64,000 nucleotides of DNA from Nannochloris sp. 'desiccata' (Eukaryota; Chlorophyta; Trebouxiophyceae; Chlorellales; Chlorellaceae). The notes below the pieces were generated by a model. The model saw only the letters and a program-made list of their open reading frames with translations. It had not been told where the DNA came from and did not search any database. The DNA lies in NCBI GenBank assembly GCA_019044685.2, contig JAGTXX020000011.1, forward strand, positions 744,001 through 808,000, given 5' to 3'. The position numbers were made by a program, and so were the translations under genes. Positions 9,425 through 19,314 of the stretch are shown here, piece by piece. Positions within the stretch are counted from its first letter, which is position 1. Each line of letters opens with the position of its first letter.

Positions 9425-11428
9425 ATGCCTCTCGTTTCTGGAATTGGTTTGCCCAAGGCACCACCTGGGCTCCAGAGCACTTCTCGTACAACAAAAACTG
9501 CCTTAGAATGCTCAAGTTCAAGCAGAAGTCTTCCGACAATTCCACAGCGGCTAGGCGTGCGTCGTGATAGTCAGGCATCTTTGTCGTCGTCGCCACAAAC
9601 AAATGGAATTCCTCGTGCGCTTCCAGAGCTACAGCTTCAAGGCCAAAGCGGGGCTGCATCATCCAAATATCCCAATACTAACGAAGCTGATTCCACATCA
9701 ACTAGTACTAATAATACTGCCGAACCAATATCACCAAACGATCTTGTTGTCACCACATTCCGCTGGCCCTCTCAGCTCCCAGGAAGCACTGTCGCTGTCA
9801 CTGGCTCTTTCAACAATTGGGGTACTCCACTGCCTCTAGGACGTACCCCCAGTGGCGACTGGGTACGCAGCATAGCTCTCCCTCCAGGCCCAATTCAATT
9901 TAAATTTGTCTGCGATGGTCAATACATGTGCAGCCCCTGTGAAGCCGCGGCCAGCAACAGCGCTGGCGGGGCAATAAACAACCAACGCTTAGTGCAGTCT
10001 ACCTGTGAATTTACCTGGCCGAGTGGCGCATTAGGTGGGCGTGAAATCATGGTTGCTGGGGATTGGAGTGGTTGGGGAGAGCTTCTTCCACTAGCACATG
10101 ACAACAACACGGGCGTCCACAGCCTGCAATGTTGTTTACCTCCAGGAGCGTACGCTTACCAGTTTTTAGTTGACGGAAAATGGAAATTGCGACCTGATTT
10201 AGATTCTGTACACACTCCAGATGGCCATTTTGCTAATACAATGGAAGTGCAGCTTCCTCCAGCATTTCGGATTTTTTACAGCACCGGATGGGCCAATGCA
10301 AGTTTAAATGTACGTGGATTAGATAAAGAAGGAAAACCATTGACTGAAGAGTGGATGAAAGTAGATTTACACGATACAGCTAGCAGAGGGCATTTAGGAA
10401 TAACGGGAAGACGCTGGAAAGTGGCCAAAATTGCCGCATCCGGTGAGAATGCCCCGGCCGCCCTTGAATTTTATCCTGTCAGTGGAGAAGGCGTTGAAGA
10501 TCGCCCTTTTGGTGGTGGGACAGAGAGCGCCTATATATGCCCACGACCTGGTGGGTTTAAGCTTCGTAGTGGGAAATTAAGGCCATTTATGCGTGCGTCA
10601 AAACCTCCAGTAATGTTGGTTAGTGATCTCGACGGGACTCTAGTTGGAGATGGTGCAGACGCAGACCAAAAAACATCAGATTTCGGTGCATATTGGGAAG
10701 ATAACGCTGCATTAGTTGGATCTGTCCTTGTATACAACACTGGTCGCTCCTTAGGGCAGTTTCAGGGCTTATTGGAAGCTAAAGGTGGGGCACTGCCAGT
10801 ACCAGATGCTTTGATTACTGCTGTAGGCACGAAAATCTTTCTTTTAGACCGGGAAGGTGGCACACGAGGTACAGCAAGTGGTCTTTCATGGCAAGAGGAT
10901 ACACAATGGGCGGGAATTCTAAGTGGTGGCTGGAACTTGGAAATTGTTCGCGCAGCCGGGGCGGAAGCAATTACCCTGGTTCCCGAAAATACAGCACACT
11001 GGTTGGACGATGGAAGTGAACATCCTCACCGAATTGCACTTAGTGTACGTGCTGATTTGGTTCCTACTGTCACAGAATCTGTGAAAAATGCTACAAAATT
11101 GCAAGGCGTTCGGGTTCAGATTATTATTTCTGGAGCTGCGGACTGGCGGTACGTTGATGTGGTCAGCACACAAGGTGGAAAGTTAGCTGCATTAGAATAT
11201 GTACGTGCATTATTTGGTATTGCCGCTGAACAGTGTGTCGCTGCCGGGGATAGTGGCAATGATGCCTTGATGCTTGGCGGTGCAAACCCGGCGGTGGTTG
11301 TGGGGAACGCACAAGATGAGTTGTTAGAATGGGTAATGAAGCAACCACAGGATGGCAGGTTGGTTGTTTCGGATCAAGAGATGGCACATGGTGTACTTGA
11401 AGGCATGGGCCGATTAGGATTGTACTAA
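9425..11428 (+). CDS. Sucrose-6-phosphate phosphatase-family HAD enzyme fused to three starch/glycogen-binding modules
   Basis: Single exon of 667 aa from ATG 9425; the frame is open further upstream only from a TTG. After a Ser/Thr-rich leader come two E-set carbohydrate-binding modules of the CBM48/AMPK-beta type at about 105-185 (VAVTGSFNNWG) and 190-275 (IMVAGDWSGWGELLPL). A third beta-rich segment at about 280-390 (FRIFYSTGWANASLNVRG) resembles CBM25/53 modules of starch synthase III. Residues 395-667 form an S6PP-family HAD phosphatase: DLDGTLVGDG (DxDGT nucleophile), NTGRS motif II, and GDSGNDALML, followed by a GNAQDELLEW segment. The family hydrolyses sucrose-6-phosphate or related sugar phosphates. 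The binding modules suggest the enzyme is docked on starch or glycogen, which is unusual for a sucrose phosphatase. Substrate and compartment are inferred. Confidence 0.85.
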   Translation: MPLVSGIGLPKAPPGLQSTSRTTKTALECSSSSRSLPTIPQRLGVRRDSQASLSSSPQTNGIPRALPELQLQGQSGAASSKYPNTNEADSTSTSTNNTAEPISPNDLVVTTFRWPSQLPGSTVAVTGSFNNWGTPLPLGRTPSGDWVRSIALPPGPIQFKFVCDGQYMCSPCEAAASNSAGGAINNQRLVQSTCEFTWPSGALGGREIMVAGDWSGWGELLPLAHDNNTGVHSLQCCLPPGAYAYQFLVDGKWKLRPDLDSVHTPDGHFANTMEVQLPPAFRIFYSTGWANASLNVRGLDKEGKPLTEEWMKVDLHDTASRGHLGITGRRWKVAKIAASGENAPAALEFYPVSGEGVEDRPFGGGTESAYICPRPGGFKLRSGKLRPFMRASKPPVMLVSDLDGTLVGDGADADQKTSDFGAYWEDNAALVGSVLVYNTGRSLGQFQGLLEAKGGALPVPDALITAVGTKIFLLDREGGTRGTASGLSWQEDTQWAGILSGGWNLEIVRAAGAEAITLVPENTAHWLDDGSEHPHRIALSVRADLVPTVTESVKNATKLQGVRVQIIISGAADWRYVDVVSTQGGKLAALEYVRALFGIAAEQCVAAGDSGNDALMLGGANPAVVVGNAQDELLEWVMKQPQDGRLVVSDQEMAHGVLEGMGRLGLY

Positions 11429-11671
11429 ACAAAATGATATATAGAATAAAAGAATAGTATTTCGACTTTTGTACAAAAGTAAAGAATTGTTTGTTTGTTA
11501 TTCTACTAATGATGCGTTTTGATACTTAGTTGATTACATACATTACGAAAATAGCATTGTTGATAGTTCAATGCGAAATAAAAGAAGATGGATTATTTTA
11601 TTTTACAAAACAAGTAATAAAACGAGAATAGAGCAAAACAGGAAAAAAAGTCCCGTCGTCAAATATATAAA

Positions 11672-12432
11672 TTATTTTTTCAAGTGCTCTTCAAGGAAGG
11701 CAAAGACACGTTCCCATGCCAAATCAGGCGCAGAGCTTGGAGGATGAGGGAACCCCATATGCTCACGCTTGGCGATACCTTCCTCACCAGGATTAAGGAA
11801 AGCATGGCCGCATTCTTCATAAATGTACGCAACGGCTGATCCACCGGCAGCGTTGATCTTTTCTGCCATGGTGCGCACAGTATCGGCATCGGAAAAGCCC
11901 TTCATCTGGTCTAGGGCGCCAGTGTGAAGGGCAACAGGTACTTTGATGTTCTCTGGCTGGGCTAGTTCCGGGCTGGGGGTGCCGTAAAAAGGTACAGCAC
12001 AATTGATACCGGCGTGCTGAGCGGCAGCCAAGCTTAAGGCACCACCCATGCAGAATCCGATAGATCCAACCTTGGTAGCAGCGTTGTCCTTCAAGTACTG
12101 GACGGCTTGTTTGATTTCTTCAACAGCACGCATCCAGTCGAGATTGCTGAAAAGGTGCGAGGCCTCTTCCTTGTCGATGCCAATCTTTCCGTGATAAATA
12201 TCTGGAATCAAGCAGCGGTAGCCCTGTGCAGCGATTTTCTCAGCGTGACCTTTGACGAGCTGCAGATAGGTATTTGTAATAAGCGTTAAGAATTATCCAT
12301 GTTTGAGCAAAACGAAAAGCAACTTACGTCATTAACGCCCCACCACTCCTGGATCACGAGCATTGCAGGATTGTTTACATCCCCAATGATGTAACCAGGC
12401 AAATTATCGGCACCGAAAGTAATTTGTTGCAT
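11672..12432 (-). CDS. Dienelactone hydrolase family alpha/beta hydrolase
   Basis: Two exons, complement(11672..12259, 12328..12432), phase 0, 230 aa, starting at ATG 12432 (MQQITFGADNLPGYIIG). Family motifs: MLVIQEWWGVND, then across the intron LVKGHAEKIAAQGYRCLIPD and IYHGK. The catalytic triad is visible: Cys in GFCMGG, Asp in the ALHTGALDQMKGFSD region, His in CGHAFLNPG. Bacterial DLH opens dienelactones in chloroaromatic breakdown; eukaryotic members are broad carboxyl-esterases of uncertain substrate. The length matches the family (about 230-250). The gene is divergent from TAN1 (228 bp between start codons). Confidence 0.92.
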
Positions 12433-12660
12433 TGCAAAGATTGTAAGATCACTGATGTAGTAAAATGCTCGCTTCAGAGGCCGGTGGATCCTTTGGCCGA
12501 GTAAATACTACTAAATATGGAAACACTATGAAGGCGATAGCTTTCAAAGGTCCAACGTGGTTTCAAGGTTTTGGTTCCGGGGTCTCAACAACAGCGCCAT
12601 CAGTCGTGAAAGCAATTGAAGGACGCAATGCAAATTTGCAACAAATAAAATAATCTTAAT

Positions 12661-13714
12661 ATGGCAGACGCGGGAAAGCGCAAGCAGGGCGGCGGAGGTG
12701 GAGGTGAAGCTCGCAAGAAGAGATTTTTCTCAGATGTGGGTATATTTTAATAACATTATCACGATTTTGCACTGCATGTACATTCTAACTAATGCGTAAT
12801 GAAGTATAGAGTGTGGTTAAATTTCGCGCATCCTAAATTTATTTTATTAAATTTGCAGAACGCTAAAGTGCATGGATTACCGGGCGGTGGTGCACGGGGA
12901 GTGCTCATAAGCACGTATATTGGCAAAGAATCGCAAGGAGCTCGAGAAGGTATTAATATTTTATCTGAGGCTTACGAAGCCTTATGCCCTGAGGTTGCAG
13001 ATGCGAAAAATCAAGCAGTGGGCGATGACAAGGGCGGTGACATCAGCGCACTGCTCGCTAGCGAAGTTGCTGACCTCAAAGACCACAGCAAACAAGATTT
13101 TGGGTTTCAGTTACTAGGAATTAATGGTTTGGTATTCGTACAAGTAAAGTATGAGGGCGGGCCGTCGCCAGCTGAGCTGGTGCAACATGTGTGCCGGGAA
13201 GTTAAAGCTAGCAAACAGAACAAGACGCGCTTGTGCCAAAGATTCTATCCCGTAGAGCATCAATGCACGGCTGATTTGGATGCTATGCAGGAAATGGCCA
13301 AAGAGGTCCTTGCAAAGCATTTTCCGGCCGATTCGACAGAGGGCATTACGGTAAGTTTTTTTTTTAAAGCTATTTGTTAATTTTAAACCATTGTCTAACT
13401 CTTTCCTTTGTATATAAATGCAGTTTGCTGTGGAGTTTGAGAAACGTGCTAACAACATCGATCGAATGAAGTCGATCAACGCCTTTGCGGAAGTGGTGCC
13501 AGCGCCTCACAAAGTAAATTTAAATAACCCCTCGAAGACGATATTAGTTAACGTTTTGAAGAATACATGCGGTCTAGCAGTGGTTGATAACTATAAGGAA
13601 CTCAGCAAATTTAATATTAGAGCGCTGGCTGGAGAAGGGGAACCAACGGCACTGAGGACGTCTAAAAAGAACGGGGAACCAGCGGAGGCCAAATCTGAGG
13701 AGGTTGGGGCTTAA
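12661..13714 (+). CDS. TAN1: THUMP-domain tRNA acetylation adaptor TAN1 / THUMPD1
   Basis: Three exons, join(12661..12735, 12859..13350, 13424..13714), all phase 0, 285 aa. The N-terminus is Lys/Gly-rich (MADAGKRKQGGGGGG), as in many TAN1 homologues. It continues with GLPGGGARGVLISTYIGKE, then a THUMP region (CQRFYPVEHQC, VEFEKRANN, KTILVNVLKNTCGLAVVDNY, KFNIRAL). TAN1/THUMPD1 presents serine and leucine tRNAs to the NAT10/Kre33 acetyltransferase for N4-acetylcytidine at position 12. A 62-codon ORF at 12465-12653 directly upstream is probably 5' UTR. The family call rests on the Tan1-type C-terminal half and is firm. Confidence 0.9.
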
Positions 13715-13985
13715 ACTATGCGTATATTGCCGTTGATTGTGAACTTATGATGTAAAAGAGATGCAGATAAAGTTGTTTCAGAGCTAAATTACGTTGTTTC
13801 CAAGCTAAAGTTTTGGAAAAGAATTGAAGATTTCTAGACAGGCGGACGCCGAAAGTCCGCAGTAGTGTGACGAGCAAAAGATTCGTCACAGCGACTTCGC
13901 ACCCCATCTCTGTTGGTACTACTGTTGCTGCCCAATCGTGCTTAATTTCAGTGATCAGACGGGAACTGATGTATTCACGATGGTA

Positions 13986-14654
13986 TGAACGAATCATACC
14001 ACCGATTAGTTAATCTTTTATTGTTTTGTAAAACGCATTTTTTCGTTTTTTTTCAGCTTTTAGCGACATTAGGCAGATTGTGGATACTGCCTATAGATAA
14101 TTCCCATAAGGAAGATAGTATGGAGATTAGCTCTAGATGGGCTGCCCACTATTCAGCGTTTACACCGTCCTACTCAAGTGTGTGGCTGTGGTGGAGCAGT
14201 AGGCGATGCCGCTGGACGGCAACATGTTTATTTCAACTGTGCAGCTATACGCCCTATTATAGATTCCATTGAACAACAACTTCAGGATGAGTGGGCGTTA
14301 CCACCCCAAGCACCGTCCCTTCAGTGCCATCACCTATGGATGGCGGTACGCCCTACAGAAGCGATACACCAAGGAATCTGGGATGTGGTTTGTATTTCTG
14401 CCTTGAAAGCGATGGACAGCACTAGAGCGGGTTTGTTCAAAAGGAAATTTGCTGGTGCTCAGCCTAGAACAGCTCTAGCAGCCTCGGTGGGTGTTCGAGC
14501 TTGTGCTCAGTTTTGGGCAAACATTGCTAGTTTTTGTGGCCATAATTTAGCTCCTAGAGCATGGCGTGGCCAAGTGTCCCCGACACACCCCTTTATATCT
14601 TTTAATAAAGACTCAGAAAAGTGGACTTTAAACCGCAGCTCTGGGTCTGGATAA
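13986..14654 (+). pseudogene. Decayed LINE reverse-transcriptase C-terminal fragment (zf-RVT-like)
   Basis: Two overlapping frames carry pieces typical of the C-terminal region of green-algal non-LTR retrotransposons. Frame one gives LLATLGRLWILPIDNSHKED (about 14055-14115). Frame two, from 14121, gives WRLALDGLPTIQRLHRPTQV, then CGCGGAVGDAAGRQHVYFNC, a CxC...HxxxxC knuckle. It ends near THPFISFNKDSEKWTLNR at 14654. The frame change at about 14115-14121 and in-frame stops upstream show the copy is dead. No reverse-transcriptase or endonuclease core was found here, so it is a 5'-truncated insertion. The left boundary is approximate. Confidence 0.65.
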
Positions 14655-15077
14655 CTCTGTAGCTATTTATAATGGCAAATTTCAATTCTTCATCTTCGCC
14701 ACCGCCGCCACCGCTCCTTCTCCTCCCCCTCCTTTACCCTTGGGGGCGGTCTCGGCATGGTTCCTCTGGGCTGAGGTGTGGTTTAGGTGTGTGATGCTAT
14801 AGCTATTGCTGAAAGCTAGGTGGCAGTATTGCGTCTCACCAGCCTGAGGCAGTGCAGCTGGGGCAGAGCACTCTATTCCCTGCCGCCCCTCTCCCAAAAT
14901 TTATTTTTTTCTAAAATATTCAATTACACTTTTTTCTGTTACTGGACTTTCAGTCCTGGCCTGTGCTTCTGCATTCTGAAATTTCTTTTAGAAAGCCTTG
15001 GTTTCGTGTATGTATGTCATTTATCTTGCATTTGTGTTCTGCAGCACCAAGCTGGGGACTTATAAGAGTTTTATAGA

Positions 15078-15500
15078 CGCCGCCAGCTGGCGGTGCATGG
15101 CTATGTAACCCACAGTAAAGTAAAGTAAAGCTTTTATCCATCACTTTTCTTGAGTTAAAATGTAGGGTTTTGCCTTTTGCTCATTACCGCCAGGTATGGT
15201 GGTTGGTGGCGTTTTGCATATTCACCGCCCCATGCTTTTGTTATTGGGTTGGCTAACCTCAATTCTAGACTCTTGTCTTTTTTCTACTTTTTATACATTC
15301 CCATGTTATAGGGAAGCCTGCGAGTCACCTGACTCTCTCACCAGGGCGGTGGGACTGGGCCACATGTAAGATCCTCAATCAATCAATTTTAGACTTTTTC
15401 GTTGACGGCGGCAGCTCACCGGTGAGGTGGGTCGGGCTATATGTAAAAATCTCAGCTCAGCTTTTAGACAAAAAAAATGATACAAAAAAAAAAAAAAAAA
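15078..15500 (+). repeat. Three successive retroelement-like 3' tails ending in simple repeats or poly-A
   Basis: Three segments share a GC-rich hairpin-like stretch, then GG..CTATGTAA or GGGCCACATGTAA, then a short tandem tail. Tail 1 (about 15078-15131) ends in GTAAAGTAAAGTAAAG. Tail 2 (about 15340-15388) has GGTGGGACTGGGCCACATGT and ends CAATCAATCAAT. Tail 3 (about 15404-15464) has GGTGGGTCGGGCTATATGTA and is followed by 17 A residues at 15484-15500. Tails 2 and 3 align over about 35 nt. Such tails are typical of LINE and SINE 3' ends. The region between the LINE fragment and TIM22 has no gene. Confidence 0.5.
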
Positions 15501-15597
15501 GCTTTTTGACATTTTTGGCGTCTTCAGGCCTTCTCAGCCCAAGGTTGCACATAAAATTTAATATTACACCGTTTCTTTTCCATTTAAAAACGCTGCA

Positions 15598-16456
15598 ATG
15601 GCCCAAGAGGAGCCGACGGCTGCCATCGATGACTCAAACCCACTCGTTGCAAGTGATGCAGTCCCTGAGGCGCCTGCTGCCAATGCAGTGGAAGATGCTA
15701 AAGCTGAACGTAAACGTCTGCCGCCAGGACAGAGGACATATCGCAGAGTTGAGCTACCAACACCTGAACAGATGGCACAGGATGAGTTTATGAACAACTG
15801 TGGCACTAGAACAGTTCTATCCGCCGTGATGGGATCTGGATTAGGCGTTCTATTTGGCATCTTCATGGGAACCATGGAAACATCGGTGAGAAGCAGCACA
15901 TGCCTTGTGAAACTTTTTAAAAAATCAGATTTCGATTTATAAACAGTTTTTAAGAAATGTGACTTTTCTTTGCAGCACATTGACGGAACGCTTAGTGGAG
16001 AAGTAGAGAAGCGTACTACACGCCAAGTAGTACGCGATATGGCGAAAAGCACGGCCGCTAGGAGCATGTACGTTTTTTTTCGCCGCCGTCGCCGCCGAAT
16101 TGCCGTGACGAAGAAATTCAAATTTGGCACAGAAATGAAAAGGGGATTGTTCATTTGAAACCTAATTTTCTGGCTACATACAGTGGCCAAGAGGCGTCAA
16201 CCAGTCTAATAATATTCCTTTCTTCAAAATTTTCAGGTCATACGCAAAAGGCTTTGGCGCCATGGGAGCTTTGTTTGCAGGTTCAGAGTGCGTCATAGAG
16301 AAAATGAGAGCTAGACACGACATGTACAATAGTATATATGCAGGATGCACCACTGGTGCCATTCTAGCGCATAGTGGCGGACCCAAAGCGATGTGTATAG
16401 GTTGCGCATCCTTTGCCGCCTTTTCAGCGGCAATCGATAAATTTATGGGCCATTAA
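15598..16456 (+). CDS. TIM22: Mitochondrial inner-membrane carrier translocase subunit TIM22
   Basis: Three exons, join(15598..15885, 15976..16067, 16237..16456), 199 aa; the last intron is phase 2 and rebuilds a Met codon. The Tim17/22/23 fold is visible: [20 protein letters not shown], a short exon with [20 protein letters not shown], then [20 protein letters not shown] (the GxxxG...ECxxEkxR signature), [12 protein letters not shown] and [18 protein letters not shown]22 inserts carrier proteins into the inner mitochondrial membrane. The acidic, Pro-rich N-terminus (about 60 aa) has no presequence, as expected for this family. It lies directly downstream of poly-A-like retroelement debris, so its promoter must be short or embedded in the repeats. 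Confidence 0.92.
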
Positions 16457-16585
16457 TTTGGAGATTTCCAGGACGCAGTAGATATCAAATACACTAATAA
16501 TATCTATCTATCATACATCTCTATTCTTTAAATTCATGAAATAATGTATATTTGACAGGAGAGTTTAAACTTTTGGAAAAATAAA

Positions 16586-17158
16586 TCACAAGTTTAACGC
16601 CAATGCTATATCTCGATTACTAGCGCGCTCTTCCAGGACTGCTAATAAACCATCATCTTCTGATGTACTTTCGACATCTAATGCATTTACTTCAGGCTCT
16701 TCTATCACACGTTCTGCCTCTTCTTGATGCATTTTTCCTAGCCTCCGAAGGCGTGCAAGTCTATTTGCAGCTGTAGCAGCTTTTCCGAAAGCTTGTTTTG
16801 CCATCCAGCGTTCTTTGAGCACTTGCCACTCTGGCGTAGCAACCGAAGTAGGCCCTAGGCCTCCCAATTCCCAGTATCGCTTTGTGCTGCTCGTTTGGCG
16901 GCAGGCCGTGCCCAACTGGCAGCTCTCTGGCCTTGGAGGCACTGCATATCTGCTAGACGGAGCGGGAGACCGCTGATATCTGGTTACAGCATACCAGCCA
17001 TTATATTCAGGAGAAAGTTCTACGTCCAGGAGGGGCTCTGCGCTTTCCACTGGCGTTGATGTCAAGGGCGTTGCGGAGGAAGATCGAGTGTAAGTCGAAG
17101 ATACATTGCTTGCGCTTTGAGCCCTGCTCAAGACCTTCCAGTTCAATGTATTGTTCAT
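16586..17158 (-). CDS. Hypothetical protein, 190 aa
   Basis: Single open frame from ATG 17158 (MNNTLNWKVLSRAQSASNVS). Nothing is recognised. The first 60 residues are Ser/Thr-rich. A conserved-looking centre reads SPEYNGWYAVTRYQRSPAP and KRYWELGGLGPTS, followed by a basic helical segment (EWQVLKERWMAKQAFGKAAT, ANRLARLRRLGKM) and an acidic tail. It is convergent with TIM22 (129 bp apart) and divergent from TilS. Codon use resembles the neighbours and the minus-strand frame is much longer than chance ORFs here, so it is probably a real gene. The helical stretch could be a coiled coil; location and function are unknown. Confidence 0.55.
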   Translation of the reverse strand: MNNTLNWKVLSRAQSASNVSSTYTRSSSATPLTSTPVESAEPLLDVELSPEYNGWYAVTRYQRSPAPSSRYAVPPRPESCQLGTACRQTSSTKRYWELGGLGPTSVATPEWQVLKERWMAKQAFGKAATAANRLARLRRLGKMHQEEAERVIEEPEVNALDVESTSEDDGLLAVLEERASNRDIALALNL

Positions 17159-17556
17159 CGATTATCTTAGAATTGCTTGAGTATTGCGTTCGTTTCCCCA
17201 AAATTCTAAACTATTAGCGGTCAAAGTTCAACATGCCAAAACCCACATTTCAAGTATCAAAGTTTGATATAAAATCGGGGTTAATTCGGAGAATGTGGCT
17301 TTGCACCTAGAAGCTTGGCAACATTTAGACATGGTTCTCTTCACCCAAGCTCGCAAAACTCAAAGCCCGTAGCATGCTTTCAAATTTCAAACCTTTCTGA
17401 GAAAGTTTCTTCAAATTCAAGCTACGTGGGCTACCCATTAAGCAAACCATACATTGAAGCTTCTCCAAGATCCTAGGCATCATTCTTCGTAGATTTCCCC
17501 TCTCCAAAGCACCATGCCTTCCATAAGAATGCTCCCATCTTAAGGTTAAGACCGCA
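17159..17556. other. Intergenic between divergent genes
   Basis: About 400 bp between the hypothetical gene and TilS start codons. Only short ORFs are present (for example 17325-17627 minus); it presumably holds both promoters. No motif is recognised. Confidence 0.4.
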
Positions 17557-19050
17557 ATGCAGCGGGTATTTTCCAAATTCGCTCGCAATCTAGGGAGGTT
17601 TAAACTAGAATGCGGCGATGCTGACAAAGTCGCAATTGCGCTCTCGGGTGGACCCGACAGTATAGCTCTAGCTGCGTTGACGGCTCGTTGGCATCAGCAA
17701 AGTCATCCTACAACAGTGAGTTTTGTGGCTTCAGAATCAAGTGATCTTGAAACCTTTTACTATTCAAATAAGCTGATAAAACCTCTCCCCACAACACAGG
17801 AACCACCCATAGCATTTGTAGTAGACCACAAATTTCGCCCTGAGAGCACTGATGAGGCACACGAGGCTGCCCAGCGTGCGGCAGATATTGGCCTCCGCTC
17901 AAAAGTTCTCACCGTGGATTGGGGCAATTCTATCCCTAAACGGCACCAAAAGATGCGTGCAGCACGCGAAGCACGTTATTCTCTTCTGTTACAAGCTTGC
18001 CATGATGCTGGCTCTGTGCATTTAATGACAGCACACCACGCAGACGACCAGGCTGAAACTTTCCTACTCCGCCTGATACACGCCAGCGGATTAGACGGAC
18101 TTTCCGGCATTGCCCCCATGAATAAAACATTCTTAGGATCACATGGTGTACGTATCTTACGTCCTCTACTTGATGTGCATAAAGCAGAGCTTGTAGCGGT
18201 GTGTTCTGGGCTACTTGTAGACTTTGCTATTGACCCGACAAACGAAGACCCTTCTTTTCAGAGAAATCGCCTTAGATTGCTGCTACAAGAAGCTGCAACA
18301 GCAGAATCAGCTGCATGTGGTGATGCCAACGCCCCATTAAAGCCGCTAGAAGATCTGTACATAGCGCCTCAAATAATACAAGATGTGTTGTCTTTGCAAA
18401 AAATATGCGCCCAAGCATCTAGAGATCAGCAACGCCAAGTGACAAGGCTTCTAAAACGGGCAGTTCTGCATGCATCGCCGAAGATATCGCTCACAGTAAG
18501 CAAGAAAATTGCTCAAAAAGTGGAGATACAGCCTGGATATGAGCCATTTACGCCACACCGACGACGGTGGATCCACTGGCCAAGTCAATTAACTGCGTTA
18601 TCCCGTAAAGCGCACGAAATACCCCATGCAATCTTACAATTAGGTCCATTTAATGGTGTAGATAAGGACGTCACAGCAGCAGCGGTGTCTCATTTATTGC
18701 AAGCTGTGTCCAGCAGCGGGTATCCACCAAGTTTGTCTGATTGCAAAAAGCTAGCAGACAGAATAGCTGGAGGGAAAGTAGTTGGTGGTTTCACTGGTGG
18801 AGGGTGTGCAGTGCAGCCTATAGTGCATAGCAAAGGGAGGTATATGCTTGTTGTGCCTCAGCGTGATCAGGTGGCAATGGTGCAGTTGATAAAGGCACCA
18901 CAGCTGCCGTTCAAGAGTTGTAGTGCTGAAAAGAAAGAAATAACTTCTCCTCTTCCTGAGAGAACAAGTACTTCAAGTGGTACTTCTCCTAGTGCAATTT
19001 TGGAAGAACGGCAGCAGCATGAGCTGTTCATGCAGGTAGCTGCCGGTTAA
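17557..19050 (+). CDS. tilS: tRNA(Ile)-lysidine synthase TilS, nuclear-encoded, organelle-targeted
   Basis: Single exon, 497 aa from ATG 17557. The N-type ATP-pyrophosphatase P-loop is ALSGGPDSIALAAL (about 27-40), followed by FVVDHKFRPESTDEA, HLMTAHHADDQAETFLLRLI and GLDGLSGIAPM, all diagnostic of TilS. C-terminal segments (RNRLRLLLQEA) match the family up to the substrate-binding part. TilS converts C34 to lysidine in bacterial-type tRNA-Ile(CAU), a step needed only in organelles here. The 16-residue leader MQRVFSKFARNLGRFK is basic and amphipathic, like a presequence. A Ser-rich C-terminal extension of about 40 aa is probably disordered. Whether it serves plastid, mitochondrion or both is not visible. 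Confidence 0.92.
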   Translation: MQRVFSKFARNLGRFKLECGDADKVAIALSGGPDSIALAALTARWHQQSHPTTVSFVASESSDLETFYYSNKLIKPLPTTQEPPIAFVVDHKFRPESTDEAHEAAQRAADIGLRSKVLTVDWGNSIPKRHQKMRAAREARYSLLLQACHDAGSVHLMTAHHADDQAETFLLRLIHASGLDGLSGIAPMNKTFLGSHGVRILRPLLDVHKAELVAVCSGLLVDFAIDPTNEDPSFQRNRLRLLLQEAATAESAACGDANAPLKPLEDLYIAPQIIQDVLSLQKICAQASRDQQRQVTRLLKRAVLHASPKISLTVSKKIAQKVEIQPGYEPFTPHRRRWIHWPSQLTALSRKAHEIPHAILQLGPFNGVDKDVTAAAVSHLLQAVSSSGYPPSLSDCKKLADRIAGGKVVGGFTGGGCAVQPIVHSKGRYMLVVPQRDQVAMVQLIKAPQLPFKSCSAEKKEITSPLPERTSTSSGTSPSAILEERQQHELFMQVAAG

Positions 19051-19314
19051 ATGATGCTTCTCTGTACTGAAATATTTTTTTCAATTCTTTACCGGCTTTG
19101 AAATAGTCAATAAGATATGAATATGAATGAATACATACTAAAAAGGCTGTACTAAATGAACTCGTAAGAATCTCATACATTTCATCCTCTATTTTATTTT
19201 ACATCCAGACTCTTTTTGTACCAATAGATTTAATCTAAGATTAAATAGAAACGCTCGAATACGTAATAAACTCAAACTGAAATCACTTTACAGAACCACT
19301 CCTGTCTTTTTTTT

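Noticed and set aside
12465..12653. 62-codon plus-strand ORF upstream of TAN1
   Set aside because: It lies between two divergent start codons, ends just before the TAN1 ATG and has no homology; more likely 5' UTR.
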